Shown here piece after piece: positions 41,612-53,251 of a stretch of 64,000 nucleotides of DNA. Origin of the DNA: Euborellia annulipes (Eukaryota > Arthropoda > Insecta > Dermaptera > Anisolabididae); assembly GCA_023213315.1 (NCBI GenBank), contig JAKCPI010015877.1, positions 1 through 64,000 on the forward strand. The letters are read 5' to 3'. Position 1 is the stretch's first letter. The number at the start of each line of letters is the position of its first letter. The notes under the pieces are model-generated. The model did not search any database. It had not been told where the DNA came from and worked only from the letters and a program-made list of their open reading frames with translations. A program made the position numbers and the translations under genes.

Positions 41612-41815
41612 AGAGGCTATAGCTGTTGACAAATGTCAATATTGATATTCTTAAAAGTCAAGGGGCGCGAGTTCGGATCCCAGGCAGTTCTATGAATATT
41701 TATTTAAAAAAATTTGGTTACCAAATGGTATAAATAAATATACCTGGTTCCAAATATATTGTAAATAATATTTGTATTGTTTAAAATTCTATATGGCCGA
41801 AGTCTTAAAAAAAAA
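41612..41815 (+). mobile_element. Divergent S1 SINE
   Basis: GCGAGTTCGGATCCCAGGCA, a body hairpin preserved despite base changes (AATTTGGTTACCAAATG; TATTTA/TAAATA), ATATACCTGG and TATATGGCCGAAG tail. Head strongly decayed. Preserved pairing suggests the hairpin matters. Confidence 0.55.
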
Positions 41816-42992
41816 TTATATGAATTTTCTTCACGGACTAATATGTGTTATACCGGCATATATTATTTCTTATTTAATATGTTCTGAGTTATAAAGGATT
41901 TACGAAAATGCGATTTTAGTTTAAATATTATTAGAAATAAAAATCCACTTTTATAATTTCTAACAAAGAAGATAGTGACATTCGGGGAAACTTTAAGGTC
42001 CCTCAAAAATCAAAAAATGAGATGAAATTTCAATAGGCCTAGAAACAAAATGTACAAACAATTCCAAATAGAATTCGGAATTAGAAACGTTTAAAGAATC
42101 CTATAAGAAAAAAATTTTAATTCTCCTCCTTCCTTCCACAATAACAAGGAAACTAGCTGTACGGACTGATAAGAGGTATCTAAATGCCGAAGGCATATGA
42201 ATATTCAAGTAATTTAGCAACAACAAAGCTACAAAAATTTATAATTAAAAATATATCTCATTTAAAGGTCATTCACTTCCCTCTGAAAAATCCTTGTTTG
42301 ACTTAAGATACTAAACGAGTATAAATGAAAAGACAAGCCTACTAATAAACAAAGGGGAATAAAAGATTACGGCTAATGATTGAAAAAATAAACTGATTTT
42401 ATAATATTTGTTGCGTTATTTATTCTGTTAGTCCCGACGAGCATTAGGGGAATATTTTTAAATTTATTTTTACCCCGGGGGGGGGGGCCCCGGGCCAGGG
42501 GAAATTCAATAATAATTAAATACGAACTGTATTTTTTCCCCTGATGGTGATTTTGAGTAATTTATAATAATAAGAGAGAAAGAGAGATTTGAATTAAAAA
42601 TGGAGTTCCTGCTTGAAGAAATTGAATGGACATATATTTTTTTATTTTCGAGTTTTATTACATCAGAGAAGAGAGAAGATGAGACAGATCGAAGGAAAAA
42701 AAGGTCGACGTGCATCGCCAGGTGGAAAGACATTTGCAAAAAAAAAAAAATAAATAAATAAACTTTGATTAAGTGATGTTAGATGGCGAATGAACCATAA
42801 TAACAGAGCAAACACAGAGGATTTTAATGGCGATTTTCAAAAACTCAGTTAAAGGTCAATTAGACCTCCCTCTCTGAATTATTCTTGTTTGACTTAAGTA
42901 CTAATCGAGTATAAATGAAAGGACATACTAGTACACAAAGGGGAATAGAAGATGAAGGCTAATGATTGAAAAATAAACAGATTTTTATAATA
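41816..42992. other. AT-rich sequence with internal segmental similarity
   Basis: ACTTAAG(A)TACTAA(A)CGAGTATAAA...ACAAAGGGGAATA occurs at about 42301-42362 and again at 42892-42951, an imperfect direct duplication about 590 bp apart. A C/G run lies near 42475-42500. No gene supported. Confidence 0.5.
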
Positions 42993-43106
42993 TTACTTTC
43001 TCCTACCTATGTATATAAGAAATATATATTTGAGAGAGAGTATTGGATTCATGGCAAAATTAGGTGGAGATTTTGATGGATATACACGTTTTGAGGTTCT
43101 TTGAAT

Positions 43107-44021
43107 CAAGGGGGATACAAGGGGGGGTAAAGGGATTACCCCCCCCCCCGAGATTTAAAAAAAAAAATTTGAAAAAAATGTATTTTTAATGTAAAATTTT
43201 AAAAATTAATACTAAAAATCTGGTGTGACTGGCACGCACACAACTTTCTCTTACCTTCGGTAATCGAAAGTTGTGTTCTGTGCTTGTCACACCAGATTTT
43301 TTGTGACGACATATATTTAGTTCCCGACAGTACGGAACATATGAATTCAGATGTAAAATTTATAAGTATGGGAAAATATTTATATTTTGTTACCATGGCA
43401 ACCATTTCTCCTATCTTTTCTATGGAGTGCAAGAGTAAAGTGGTCTTCAAACAATTTTGAGGGCAAAACGAGAATATACATTTGAAAGAGCATCTAAAAT
43501 AATTGATTTTTGAATTTTAATCAAAATCGTTGGAGCAAATTTTGAGAAAATCGAAAAAAACTGAAAAAGTACATCAGTAAAGTACTAGTAATCTTTGGCC
43601 GATTTTGATTAAAAGCTTATTTTTCCGGTCCCGGGGGTGTTTAAGTTAAATATAGAATTTCAACCTCGTAGCTCAATTCCTTCATGCTTAAAATTGAACA
43701 CACACACACCCACCCACCCACCCACACACCCACCCACCCACCCACAGACAGACCATGTCGCGAAAACCACTTTTGGATTCAGGGGACCTCAAAACGTGAA
43801 GATCCATCAAAATCTCGACATCGAATTTTTGACATGAACAATATTTCTCTCTCATATATATATTACATATATACATAGGTAAGAGAAAGTAAAAATTTGA
43901 TTTGTATTTATATTCTGGCAAAGTAAGATTGCCTTTAAATTACCGAAATTAAGAAAAAATGTGTGCTGGACCATCACTCCAGATTACCCCCCCCCCCCGA
44001 GAAACACCTGGATCGCCACTG
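43107..44021. mobile_element. hAT-type MITE, family B (copy 3), containing family A
   Basis: Ends CAAGGGGGATACAAGG and GGATCGCCACTG; flanks CTTTGAAT and CTCTGAAT (7 of 8). Interior AATTAATACTAAAAA joins to TTTGATTTGTATTTATATTC across the inserted A copy, exactly as in family B copy 2. Confidence 0.75.
43214..43893 (+). mobile_element. Family A element, full length, nested in hAT-B
   Basis: All blocks present, including the CACCCA microsatellite (about 43700-43745) and both terminal hairpins. Very close to the copies at 18665 and 26295, so probably a recent insertion. Confidence 0.8.
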
Positions 44022-44549
44022 CTCTGAATCCAAAAAAGTGGTTTTCGCAACATGGTCTGTCTGTCTGTGAATAAAATACCCCAAGAAAGAAAAGAGCTAG
44101 GAGGCTGAAATTTTATATTTAAGTTAGGTACCCCTCTGGGAGGTGACACGAAGCTTTTGAACAAAATCGGCCAAAAAGTACTAGTACTTTACTGATGCAT
44201 TTTTTCAGTTTTATTTCGATTTTCTCAAAATTAGCTCAACGATTTTGATTAAAATTCAAAAATCAATTATTTTTTGATGCTCTTTAAAATGTATATTCTC
44301 ATTTCGGCATTGAAATCTTTTGAAGCACACTTTACTCTTGTACTTCATAGGAAAGATAAAATGGTTGATATGGTAAAAAAATATTAATATTTTCTCATGT
44401 TTATAAATTTTATTTATTTATTGAATTTTAATATATCGGCAACTAAATATATCTCGACACAAAAAAATCTGGTGTGACAAGCACAGAATACAACTTTCTC
44501 TTACCAATCATAAGAGAGTGTTGTTGAACCAGTCACACCAGATCTTTTT

Positions 44550-45366
44550 CAAAGCAAAGACACACAGAAGATCAGATGAATTGTTTTTTTCTAATATGAC
44601 TAATTTATTCAAAGAGGATAATATTTTTCTTCGTTGAGAGTGAATAGCGTTATGTTTGATTCGCTTAAAAACTCCAAAAGGGTCAGAATAGAACAGAAAA
44701 GAGAGAAGAGCAAGCAGATCAGAGGAAGCCATCTTAGATGGTTAGATGCATTCCGTCGGAAATTCCAGCAAGGAGAAAGCTCTTTGGGTAACGAATTCCA
44801 ATCACAGATCGAGAATATAATTAAGAAGGAAAAAAAAATTCATATCTTATTTAGACAATGTTGGGAAAGATTAATTTCAACTCTATCATAATATAAGAGG
44901 ATAGAAAATAAACAAAATGGAAAAAGAAAATTAAATTATATAGTATTAAGAATAAAAGGACCCTGTTACGCATTAGTGTGTCAAGCGCCAGCTACCGAGT
45001 TTTGAGAAAATTAACATTAAAGTTTTTGTTTTCATTGGATTATATATAATTTTTTTTTTTTTGTAAATTGTGCAAGTAACATTAAATATAAATTTTTTTT
45101 GGACATATTTCATAAAAAAAAATACTATTAGCCTAATTATAGCATTTGAAACAATATTCTGTGCTTAACTCAATTTTTAATTTTAATTAAATAATTTTTG
45201 AAATCTATATATTTGAATAAGATATTAATATTAACTAGGTAGAGCCTTGCTTGAAAACGATGGAATTTTTTCAAACAATGCTCAAATAGATATTTGATAT
45301 ATTAATATTCAATCAATACCTCGATTAGTCAGAGATATATTTAACAAATTTGTGAGTATGTTTTTG
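44550..45366. other. Mainly unique sequence; one unassigned reading frame
   Basis: A plus-strand frame (44634-44891, 85 codons) has a protein-like, Lys/Arg-rich composition (RGSHLRWLDAFRRKFQQGES) but begins at TTG, with the first ATG seven codons in. I recognise no family. It may be a decayed mobile-element or gene fragment; not called as CDS. Confidence 0.3.
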
Positions 45367-45680
45367 TATTTAAGTTAGCCACCCCCTGGCCCGTGACACG
45401 AAGCTTTTGAACAAAATCAGCCAAAGAGTACTAGTACTTTACTGATGTACTTTTTGAAATCTTCTGAAGACCACTTTACTCTTAGGGTGCGTACACTTGC
45501 TATGGTAACAAAATGAAAATATTTTCCCATACTTATAAAATTCGAATGTACCGTACTGTCGGAAACTAAATATATCTCGAAACAAAAAAAATCTGGTGCG
45601 ACAAGCACAGTACACAACTTTCAATTACCGAAGGTAAGAGAAAGTTAAGTGCTGTGCGACCATCACCCCAGATTTTTATC
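45367..45680 (-). mobile_element. Family A element, 5' half with internal deletion
   Basis: Minus-strand body (AGTACTAGTACTTTACTGAT...) and 5' palindrome (TCTGGTGCGACAAGCACAGT...CACCCCAGA). A 3'-hairpin remnant (ATAGACAAGAGAAAGTAAAA) lies apart at 45771-45790. Confidence 0.65.
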
Positions 45681-45790
45681 AATTTCATATTCGAAAGTAT
45701 AAATTGTATAAAAAAAAAAAAATTAATTTAATTTTGTTACCAGTATCATTTTTCTTCATTTAAAAAAATATAGACAAGAGAAAGTAAAAA

Positions 45791-46524
45791 GAATATTGCT
45801 ACCTTTAATAAGACGCTCACAGGACATGGGTTGGTTGATGTGTTGTGAGTGAGGTGCACTACACTAATTATTCACTAAGATAAATACACAAGAAAAGAGA
45901 GAGATCCAACGGCTAACTAGACTCTTACTAAACTAAAAGAAAGAAGTCTGGTCTATGCCTGTTAGAATTATCTTTATAAAAAGAACAAAATAGAAACTCC
46001 CATTTTATAAAAGATAAAAAAATAATTTTTTCTCTATTTAGATAAAAAAAAATATTATCAGATGATTTAAAACATTCATAATTCTTGTTTAGCTATATTC
46101 ACCCCTCACAAATACTTTCAACCCTTAAATAATTAAAATAATTTCTAGTGATAATTTTTAATTAAATAAATTATAAATTTAAATAATAGGAACACGAAAG
46201 TTATTATCCCCTTTTTTCGGCGGTCTTGATCAGGGGTGTCAAATGAATAAAAATAAAAACTAAAATGATATTTCCTGATATTAGGCTGCGTCCCTTCAAA
46301 ATTACATCTGATTATGCGAAAACTTTAGATTTTTATATTCTTTAATAATTCAAAAAAACGTAAATATCTAAGGGCCGTTCTAGTCTAGAGTGACAGACCC
46401 AGGGGGAGGTTTTCAAACCCCTATGAGACCCAAATCAAGACTAGATACTTAAGCTCTAATAAGTATAAAAATTTTTTTAAATAATTTTATTTAATAAGCT
46501 CTAATTATGCAATGAATAAAAAAA
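45791..46524. other. AT-rich unique sequence
   Basis: No elements recognised; CAGGGGTGTCAAATGA at 46231 is a possible lone hAT-type end without a partner. Confidence 0.4.
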
Positions 46525-46650
46525 AGCTGGTGTGACTGGCGCACAACACACAACTTTTGATTACAGAAGGTAAGAAAAAGTTGTGTGTTGTGCGCCAGTC
46601 GTGTTCTGTGTGTGTGGATGTGAGTGTAAATGGGTGATAAAAAAAAAAAA
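46525..46650. repeat. Solo family A 5' palindrome fused to SINE-tail-like sequence
   Basis: GGTGTGACTGGCGCACAACA...GTGTGTTGTGCGCCAGTC form a 28-bp near-perfect stem (46532-46601). Right after it come GTGTGTGTGGATGTGAGTG and an A tract, like the 3' end of S1. No A body is present. Confidence 0.55.
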
Positions 46651-47899
46651 ATTTATAATAAGCAAAAGAAAAATGTTTTATTTAATTTTCATAAACCTTA
46701 ATCATTTATAAATATAGTATTTAATTTATCTATAAATTTATAATATAAAAAAATCTTAAATTTTCCAAAAAAATTTGTGCCCCTAAAAGAAGGGTAGCCT
46801 ATTTGTTTTTTACTCTCTTAGCCTATATATGAAATATAGAGAGAGGAAGTATTTTTTCATAGCAATGATGCAAAAAAACAAGAAAATAGCTTAAAAGAGG
46901 AATAATCATCAATTGATAAGTACTTATAAATTGAATCGGCTTCTTATATTGCCTCAATTAGGAAAGAGATAATTTATGTCTCAAACATCGCCTATTAAAA
47001 ATTCCTACGCCCTAAGATATCTGATAAAATTTGATGTACGATATTAGGCAGTTCGAAATATTTATTAAATAAATTGTATGGATGCAAAACGCTAGTACTC
47101 CAAACCATCTAATTGGATCATAATGACAAAGAACACTAATGCTCCAAATTATTTTGGGCTTGATTGAATCTATGCAAAAAAATAACAGCAACTTTTTAAC
47201 TTTTCGGAAGATTTCATGTGAATTATTTTACATTAAAAAATTATTTTTAAATATGAAGCTTACTCAAGATTTTTTTTTTTAACAAAGATTAAGTTGGAAT
47301 GTTGAAAAAAAAAAAACAAAGGCCAACTTTGTTTCAGTATTTACTGTATATATATTTTTTTAACACGACCAAAGTACAAATTTCAATTTAATCTAAAGAA
47401 GCAAATGAAAGAGTTTGTATAGCGGCTATGTATTTGTGTTGTGAGAGAAAAAGAGAAAGAATGCATTACTCAATTGCGAAATGAATAAGATCAGGTGAGT
47501 TGACAGGAAGGTTATCTTCTTCTTCTTGGACTTGATTCGATTTAACAGAAAAAATATTTTTCATTTACTTATTAGACCATCTCTTGGGAAGAATAAAATT
47601 TCAGAGATTATTAAAACAGCAAAATATAAAATGAAGATGGTATATAATATTTTGATGTTTTATTTTCTCCCATCCACTAATCGATTAAAGCTCTCATCAA
47701 TTTTTAGATTAATTTTAGAACAAAAAAATACAAATGAAAGGTGTATTTTAATGATGAATTTTTAAGAATAAAAAAAATTAGGCAAAAAAAAAAATACAAA
47801 TGATATTTTAGCTCGCAAAAAAAGTCGAAATTAAATGTAAATATTCCAAAGGTCAGAGATGCGCATCCCGTCCCAGCACTGACTGGTTAAAGGAACTAT
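46651..47899. other. AT-rich sequence with solo family A hairpin
   Basis: A lone minus-strand 3' hairpin lies at 46803-46850 (TCTCTTAGCCTATATATGAA, ATAGAGAGAGGAAGTATT). The rest is unique A+T DNA. Confidence 0.45.
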
Positions 47900-48007
47900 T
47901 GCTCTCGGGCTTGGTGAAGTTTGTAGCGTGCCTATCTATTTTACCGAACCTGCGACGGGTTCGGACCCCAGGCAGTCCGATGATTTTATTTAAGCCATTT
48001 GGATACC
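47900..48007 (+). mobile_element. S1 SINE (copy h), 3'-truncated
   Basis: Head (CTCTCGGGCTTGGTGAAGTT, GACGGGTTCGGACCCC) and first half of the body hairpin; it breaks at TTTGGATACC where the next element begins. Confidence 0.65.
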
Positions 48008-48148
48008 CTTTGGACACCCTAAATGTTTTACCATTCCTGAATGCAAAAATTATCAAGAAAATTTTATGACAAATGCCCTTAGTAGTAGAATATCGGAAAT
48101 ATATCATTCAGGGATCAGAAAAAAAAATTGTGTTAGGGGTGTCCAAAG
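48008..48148. mobile_element. Small MITE-like element
   Basis: CTTTGGACACCC(TAA) and its inverse TTAGGGGTGTCCAAAG end a 141-bp segment replacing the S1 3' half. Inner CATTCCTGAATG and CATTCAGGGAT extend the symmetry. No target duplication is evident. Confidence 0.45.
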
Positions 48149-48254
48149 TTATAAAAAATTCGGTTTTTTTCAACTTTTAAATAATAAATGTAATTAAATT
48201 TAAAAATTTTGGAAACTCACTCAGAAAATCACAAATGGTGAATGGGATGAAAGA

Positions 48255-48305
48255 AGAGCTCTTACCTGAAACAAAAATAATAGATTTACGTTAAAAAAAA
48301 ATCCA
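48255..48305 (-). promoter_or_regulatory. Candidate recursive splice site 2 (zero-length exon)
   Basis: The minus strand reads TTTTAACG (branch-point-like), AAATCTATTATTTTTGTTTCAG (ends 48266 AG; written here in two parts: AAATCTATTA and TTTTTGTTTCAG), directly followed by GTAAGAGC (from 48265). Same strand and same 15-nt TTTGTTTCAGGTAAG core as site 1, 23.9 kb apart. No repeat family covers either site. Confidence 0.45.
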
Positions 48306-48440
48306 ATCAAATTTATAGGCTAATTATAAAAAAAAATGGAACTAAAATATTTTTAAGACTAGGATTTATACAAACTATTAATTATAATGATGAAAAAAGT
48401 TACAGCTATCCTCAGGCACTTTTCATTCATTCTATAAAAG

Positions 48441-48722
48441 TTTTTTTTTTTTTTTTTTTTAAAACATTCACACTTTTTTCTTCACACTCACACTCACACT
48501 CACACACACATTCGTACAGTCTTTTCGGCAACTCAGGCCATATAAGACTTTTACGATATCCGTTATTAATAAATATACATATATGGGGTCCAGGCATTCT
48601 TATTTAAGCCATTTGGTATCCAATAAATAATTAAATAAAATCATCGGACTGCCTGGGGTCGAACCCGCGACGTTTGGTATATGAGGTTAGCACGCTAACC
48701 TCTACGCCATGCCCCGAGGGCC
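48441..48722 (-). mobile_element. S1 SINE (copy i), complete
   Basis: Full minus-strand S1 with poly(T), CAGTCTTTTCGGCAACTCAG tail, body hairpin, B box (GGGTTCGACCCC-type) and head ending ATGCCCCGAGGG. Flanked by a perfect duplication CTATAAAAG (48432-48440, 48723-48731). Confidence 0.85.
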
Positions 48723-48731
48723 CTATAAAAG

Positions 48732-49022
48732 TTAAAAATGTTTTTTTTATTGAATGAACTTAATATCCTGATAATGACCTCCACATTGGACCGATATTTC
48801 TTCGACTTTTCTCTCTCTCTTTTTATAGCTACCTGACTAGCCATAGTTTGCTTTTAAATTTCTCTTAAATATACAAAAAAAAAAAAAGTTTGAAAATGGA
48901 TTTATAATTTTTCAACTTATAATAAGAAAGGTATTAGACTCAGAATAATTTTAATATTTATTGATAGGTAAAGATAAAGAAATTTTTAAACCAAAATATA
49001 ATATTCAAAGTATGTTATTTAT
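48732..49022. other. AT-rich sequence
   Basis: Unique; a CTCTCTCTCTTTTTATAG pyrimidine tract lies at 48811-48828. Confidence 0.45.
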
Positions 49023-49923
49023 AAAAAAAATCTGGTGTGACTGGTCCCACAGCACACAATTTTCTCTTTCCTTCGATAAGAGAAAGTTGTGTTCTGTGCT
49101 TGTCACACCAGATGTTTTTGTGTCGACATATATTTAGTTTCCGCCGATATATTAGAATTCAAGAAGTAAAATATATAAACATAGGAAAATAATTATATTT
49201 TGAATCTCAAAAGATTTCAAGGGCAAAATGAGAATATACATTTTAAAGAGCATCTAAAAAAATAATTGATTTATGAATTTTAAAGAGCGAATTTTGAGAA
49301 AATCGAAAAAAACTGAAAAAGTACATCAGTAAAGTATTAGTACTCTTTGGCCGATTTTGTTCAAAAGCTTCGTGTCACGTCCCATGGGGATGCCTAACAT
49401 AAATATAAAATTTCAACCTCCTAGCTCTTTTCGTTCTTGAGATATTTTGTTCAACAACACACACACAGACACAGACCATGTCGCGAAAACAAATTTTTTG
49501 GACCTCAAAACCAGTGCCGGATTTACCACTAGACCGACTAGGCAGCGGCCTAGGGCCGCAGGCTAGAGGGGGCCGCAAACGTATTTTTTTTTTAATTATA
49601 TATTTAAAGAAAATATATTTTTCACTGTTCGACTTCTCTACTACACTTTTTTTCTGGTAACAAAGAAATGTAAAATTTCATCATATTTTAAGGGCTGATG
49701 TAGCGTTAAAATCAATCTCCTGGTACCTAGTTTTAAAAGATTTTCCGGACTCTCCCCCCCCTCCCGTTAGGAAGGGGGCCGCACAGGTAATTTGGCTTAG
49801 GGCCTCTAGTTGTGTAAATCCGGCACTGCTCAAAACGTATATATCCATCAAAATATCGATATCGTATTTTTGACACGAATGCAATACTTTCTATATATAT
49901 ATACATAGGTAAGAGAAAATATA
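49023..49923 (+). mobile_element. Family A element with inserted hAT-G
   Basis: 5' palindrome with TCCCACAG variant, shortened body, CACAGACCATGTCGCGAAAA, insertion after GACCTCAAAAC, then CAAAACGTATATCCATCAAA and the 3' hairpin (GGTAAGAGAAAATA). Confidence 0.75.
49512..49828. mobile_element. hAT-type MITE, family G
   Basis: Ends CAGTGCCGGATTTACCACTA and AGTTGTGTAAATCCGGCACTG (last 20 bases considered), with a perfect 8-bp duplication CTCAAAAC (49504-49511, 49829-49836). GGGCCGC repeats inside. Confidence 0.9.
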
Positions 49924-51268
49924 AAATTCGTTAAACCGACTTTGCGAGGCGGCCCGACAAAAACTCGATACTATGGTGACTACATCGGTTTATTATTTAT
50001 AAAATAAAAATGCAACTTTATCTATTGAAAGAAATAGAATTAATTTATAAATTCACTTATTCAAATTTTTATATCTTTAATAAGTGATTCTTATTTTAAT
50101 TTATTATTTTCTTTTATCATGATTATTCTTCTCTTTCTATCTCGTTATTGCCCTTGAACGAAAGGATATTTTTTTTCTGAACATGTGCATCTTTCGTTTG
50201 GTTTCTCTCCCTGGAAACTGGTTGTCGGAATTCTTGACACGGAATATCTTCTATTATTATTGTAATCGGCTCACAAGAAGACGTTTACAAGTCAAGCAAA
50301 AGGAAATAGGTTAGGTAAAGGCAGAAAAAATTGATCGTTTTTCTTTTTTGCATTTTCAAAGAACATATAAATACAATAATAATTTTCTAAGAAAATTTTA
50401 TGCATATTGAATGAATGAATGAGTGAGTGACCTATGATTTAAAACAAGAAGTAAATTATTTTCAGATATGACTAACAACTGTAAGCCAGACAAAGAACTT
50501 GAAATCTTTAATAACCATTAAAATAGTCGAATATTATTAGATAAAAAAACGATATGTGGTCTTGAAAAGAAATTTTTTTTTACACATATAAATAATATAC
50601 GAAGGTTTGTAATGTTTCTTAACAATTATAATATCAATTAAAAGGTTTTTGGATAGCAACGCCTTTTTTAGCGGCAACCCGCTAAGCAGGGAGACAATTT
50701 GGGTAGTCTATTGTCAAGTCACAATTTTTGTTGAAATTTAAAATATAGATTATTAATTGAAATTTTGAAAGATAGATCAAAAAAAGTTCTCGGGTTTATT
50801 GTGTAAGGAAATTATGAATATTTAGCGATTTATTAGATCCTATAATTTTTAAAATTTTTAATTTTTTTCTGCAAAAAGTTTTTGGCAGCCAACGTTAGAA
50901 AAAAAGTCCAAATTGCATTACAATACAATTTTTTTAATTTTTAGGTATTATGATTCTTGTCAATAAAATTTTGGAAGTTGAGGCCAATGAATTACTACTA
51001 TATTAATAAATCTGGTGTGATTGGTCGCACAGCAGACAATAAATTTTTAATGAATAAAAATGTCAAAAATAATTTTTCATGTTTGGTTTCAAAAATATTT
51101 TTTTGTAAATATTTTTCAGAGCCCTGATGATGATTTTTAGTATGAGAAAATCCATTGCATTGGCAAAAAATAAATAATCTATGAATATTTAAAAAAATCT
51201 CTAATAATTTTTTTTTAATAATCCATTGGCCTTTCAACTTCCAATATGTTATTGACAAGAAATATACC
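49924..51268. other. AT-rich unique sequence with family A 5' scrap
   Basis: Mostly unique; a less AT-rich piece at 50150-50300 may be conserved but shows no gene. TCTGGTGTGATTGGTCGCAC (51010-51029) is the first part of a family A 5' palindrome, alone. Confidence 0.45.
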
Positions 51269-51523
51269 CAAGGGCGGCCAGACGAGTTACTCGGGAGGGG
51301 GGGGGGGGGGAGTGATCTGGACTGATTGATCGCACTTCACACAATTTTTTCTTAATTTCGGTAATTAAAAGGCGCATTCTGTACTTGTTTACCAGAATAT
51401 ATATACAAATCAAATTTTTAAGTATAAATTTTTAAAATTTTACATTAAAAATTTTTTTTTTCTCAAATCTCGGAGGGGGGAGTAATTACTCCCTTTACCC
51501 CCTTCCTCTTGTATCTGCCTTTG
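51269..51523. mobile_element. hAT-type MITE, family B (copy 4)
   Basis: Ends CAAGGGCGGCCAG and TTGTATCTGCCTTTG; flanks AATATACC and AAAATACT (6 of 8). Contains the family-A-like segment ATCTGGACTGATTGATCGCA...AATTTCGGTAATTAAAAG. Confidence 0.75.
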
Positions 51524-51531
51524 AAAATACT

Positions 51532-53038
51532 TTAACTAAAATTTTATTAATGAACTTTTTTAAAATAAAAAAAAAAAATTAAATTTAGTTTTAAATAATA
51601 CAATTATTTTCACTTTATTATGCAACAGCGACAAGTCCCCCCCCTATTTTTTTTGATAGACATTTAAAATTTGAATTTTCCTTCAATTTATCAATATAAT
51701 CATTAATTAAGAGATTAAACTTTTTTTTTTATGTAGACTTAATTTCATTGTTTTTCTTGAGTAGATAAATGGAGATAAATCTCTTCCTAATTGTATTATG
51801 ATGATGTTTTGATGCTGTGTGTGTGGGTGAAAAAGAAAGAAAAAGGTGTGTGGGTAGAGAGGAAGAAGGTTTAGGTTGATGTAATTCAAATTCATATTAG
51901 AACAAAGTGAGAAAGGGAGAGAGGGGGAAGGGGGGGTTTGTTTTTTAAAAATACGCATGCGTATTCCTGGCCATATCTTTCTTTCCTAAACGATTTCCAA
52001 TGATTGAAGGGAAAACAAAAGAAGTTGCGTGAAGGAATAACGGCTCCCAGCGTCTGCCATCCAGAGCGCAACGCCTTTCAGATTTAGGACATGATTCCGA
52101 CCATATTAATTAATCCTATGAGAATATTCTAAAATTTTAAGAGTTATGATCCATGAAAAATGTAAACAAATTAATAATGGTTGTCTTCCAATAAAAGTAA
52201 TAATTCAATCATAGTGAACTATAGTGATTCTTTAGGTATATACAACTTTAAATAATTTATTAATTAAAAATTAAACTGTGACGTTCACCATACTTCGCAA
52301 CTCTTATTCATAACCTATGAAACCTAACATTTTTTTAAAATTAAATCTAAATTCTTCACCCTTTTTCATTTATTCTTTTAAAAATTTGTTTAACAACTTT
52401 TTCGGCATTTCAGGCTATTTAGACCACGTCCGTATGATTGGTATCCAATTTAATTAAAATAAATTTCTCGCCTGGGACGAGATGCTAACCCTTGACCACC
52501 AGAATTTTTTCTGATTATATGTGACCATTGGTCATCAGAACTTGAGCAACTACTTCCTAATTCAAATTCTAATTTATTTTTTTTAATTAACTATTACAAT
52601 CTTGAAAATTAATGTCGGTTTTATATTCGAGACAGGAATTATGAGAATATCAATATATCAAAGGAAAGTTATTTCCGGAAATAAAAAAAAGACGGCAGAA
52701 ATGTAAAATTAAGAGAAGTTTCTCTTTCCAAAAATTATACATTTATATTTATCCAAAGTGTAATTTATTATCCCAAAACATTAGTAAAAACAATTATTTC
52801 TAATTCAAAATGGAGATGGTAGAGAGACAAAATCAATTCACTTTGATTAATAAAACCTTTTTAAAAATAATATAAAGAATCAATCGAAAAAAAAAAAATA
52901 TAATCAGGGCAGGTTCAGCCAAATAAAAGCCCTTATGTGCTTCTTGACTCCAGAGTCGTTTCATAACACGAGAAATTTGAAAAATTTTCTCTCATAGATA
53001 CTTCGAGGCATATTTATTATATCAAATTTTTATATGTA
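51532..53038. other. AT-rich sequence with S2 remnant
   Basis: Unique A+T DNA. At about 52385-52505 a decayed minus-strand S2 SINE is recognisable (TTTTTCGGCATTTCAGGCTA, CTGGGACGAGATGCTAACCC). A GAGGGGGAAGGGGGGG tract lies at about 51922. Confidence 0.45.
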
Positions 53039-53249
53039 CGGTGAGGGACAATATTAAGTCCCACCCATGCATTTTATACTTGTGATTATTTCATTGTTTT
53101 TGTAAAAGAAAATTAAAATCTTTATTGGAAATTTTCTAGGTTTGAACCATGAAAGTTTCCAATAAAAAAATAAATAATATTTTTTTTTAAACAATGAAAT
53201 AATCACATGTAGAAAAGGCATGGGTGGAACTTAATATTGTCGCTCACTG
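53039..53249. mobile_element. Mariner-type MITE, family M (copy 2)
   Basis: TA-flanked; left end CGGTGAGGGACAATATTAAG with CCCACCCATGC, right end GCATGGGTGGAACTTAATAT...CGCTCACTG. Full inverted symmetry except for a short centre. Close relative of 3038-3250. Confidence 0.8.
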
Positions 53250-53251
53250 TA

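Larger units (their letters stand above)
42993..44549 (-). mobile_element. Family A element, host of a three-level nest
   Basis: Minus-strand copy: 3' hairpin and late body at 42993-43106, interrupted, then TGAATCCAAAAAAGTGGTTT through the body to the 5' palindrome at 44460-44549. The interruption is hAT-B (43107-44021), which itself holds another A copy. Confidence 0.75.

Noticed and set aside
44634..44891. 85-codon plus-strand frame with protein-like composition
   Set aside because: TTG start and no known domain; could be a decayed fragment, but nothing supports a gene.
47485..47505. ATCAGGTGAGTTG as a plus-strand recursive splice site
   Set aside because: Purine-rich upstream sequence, no branch point or pyrimidine tract.
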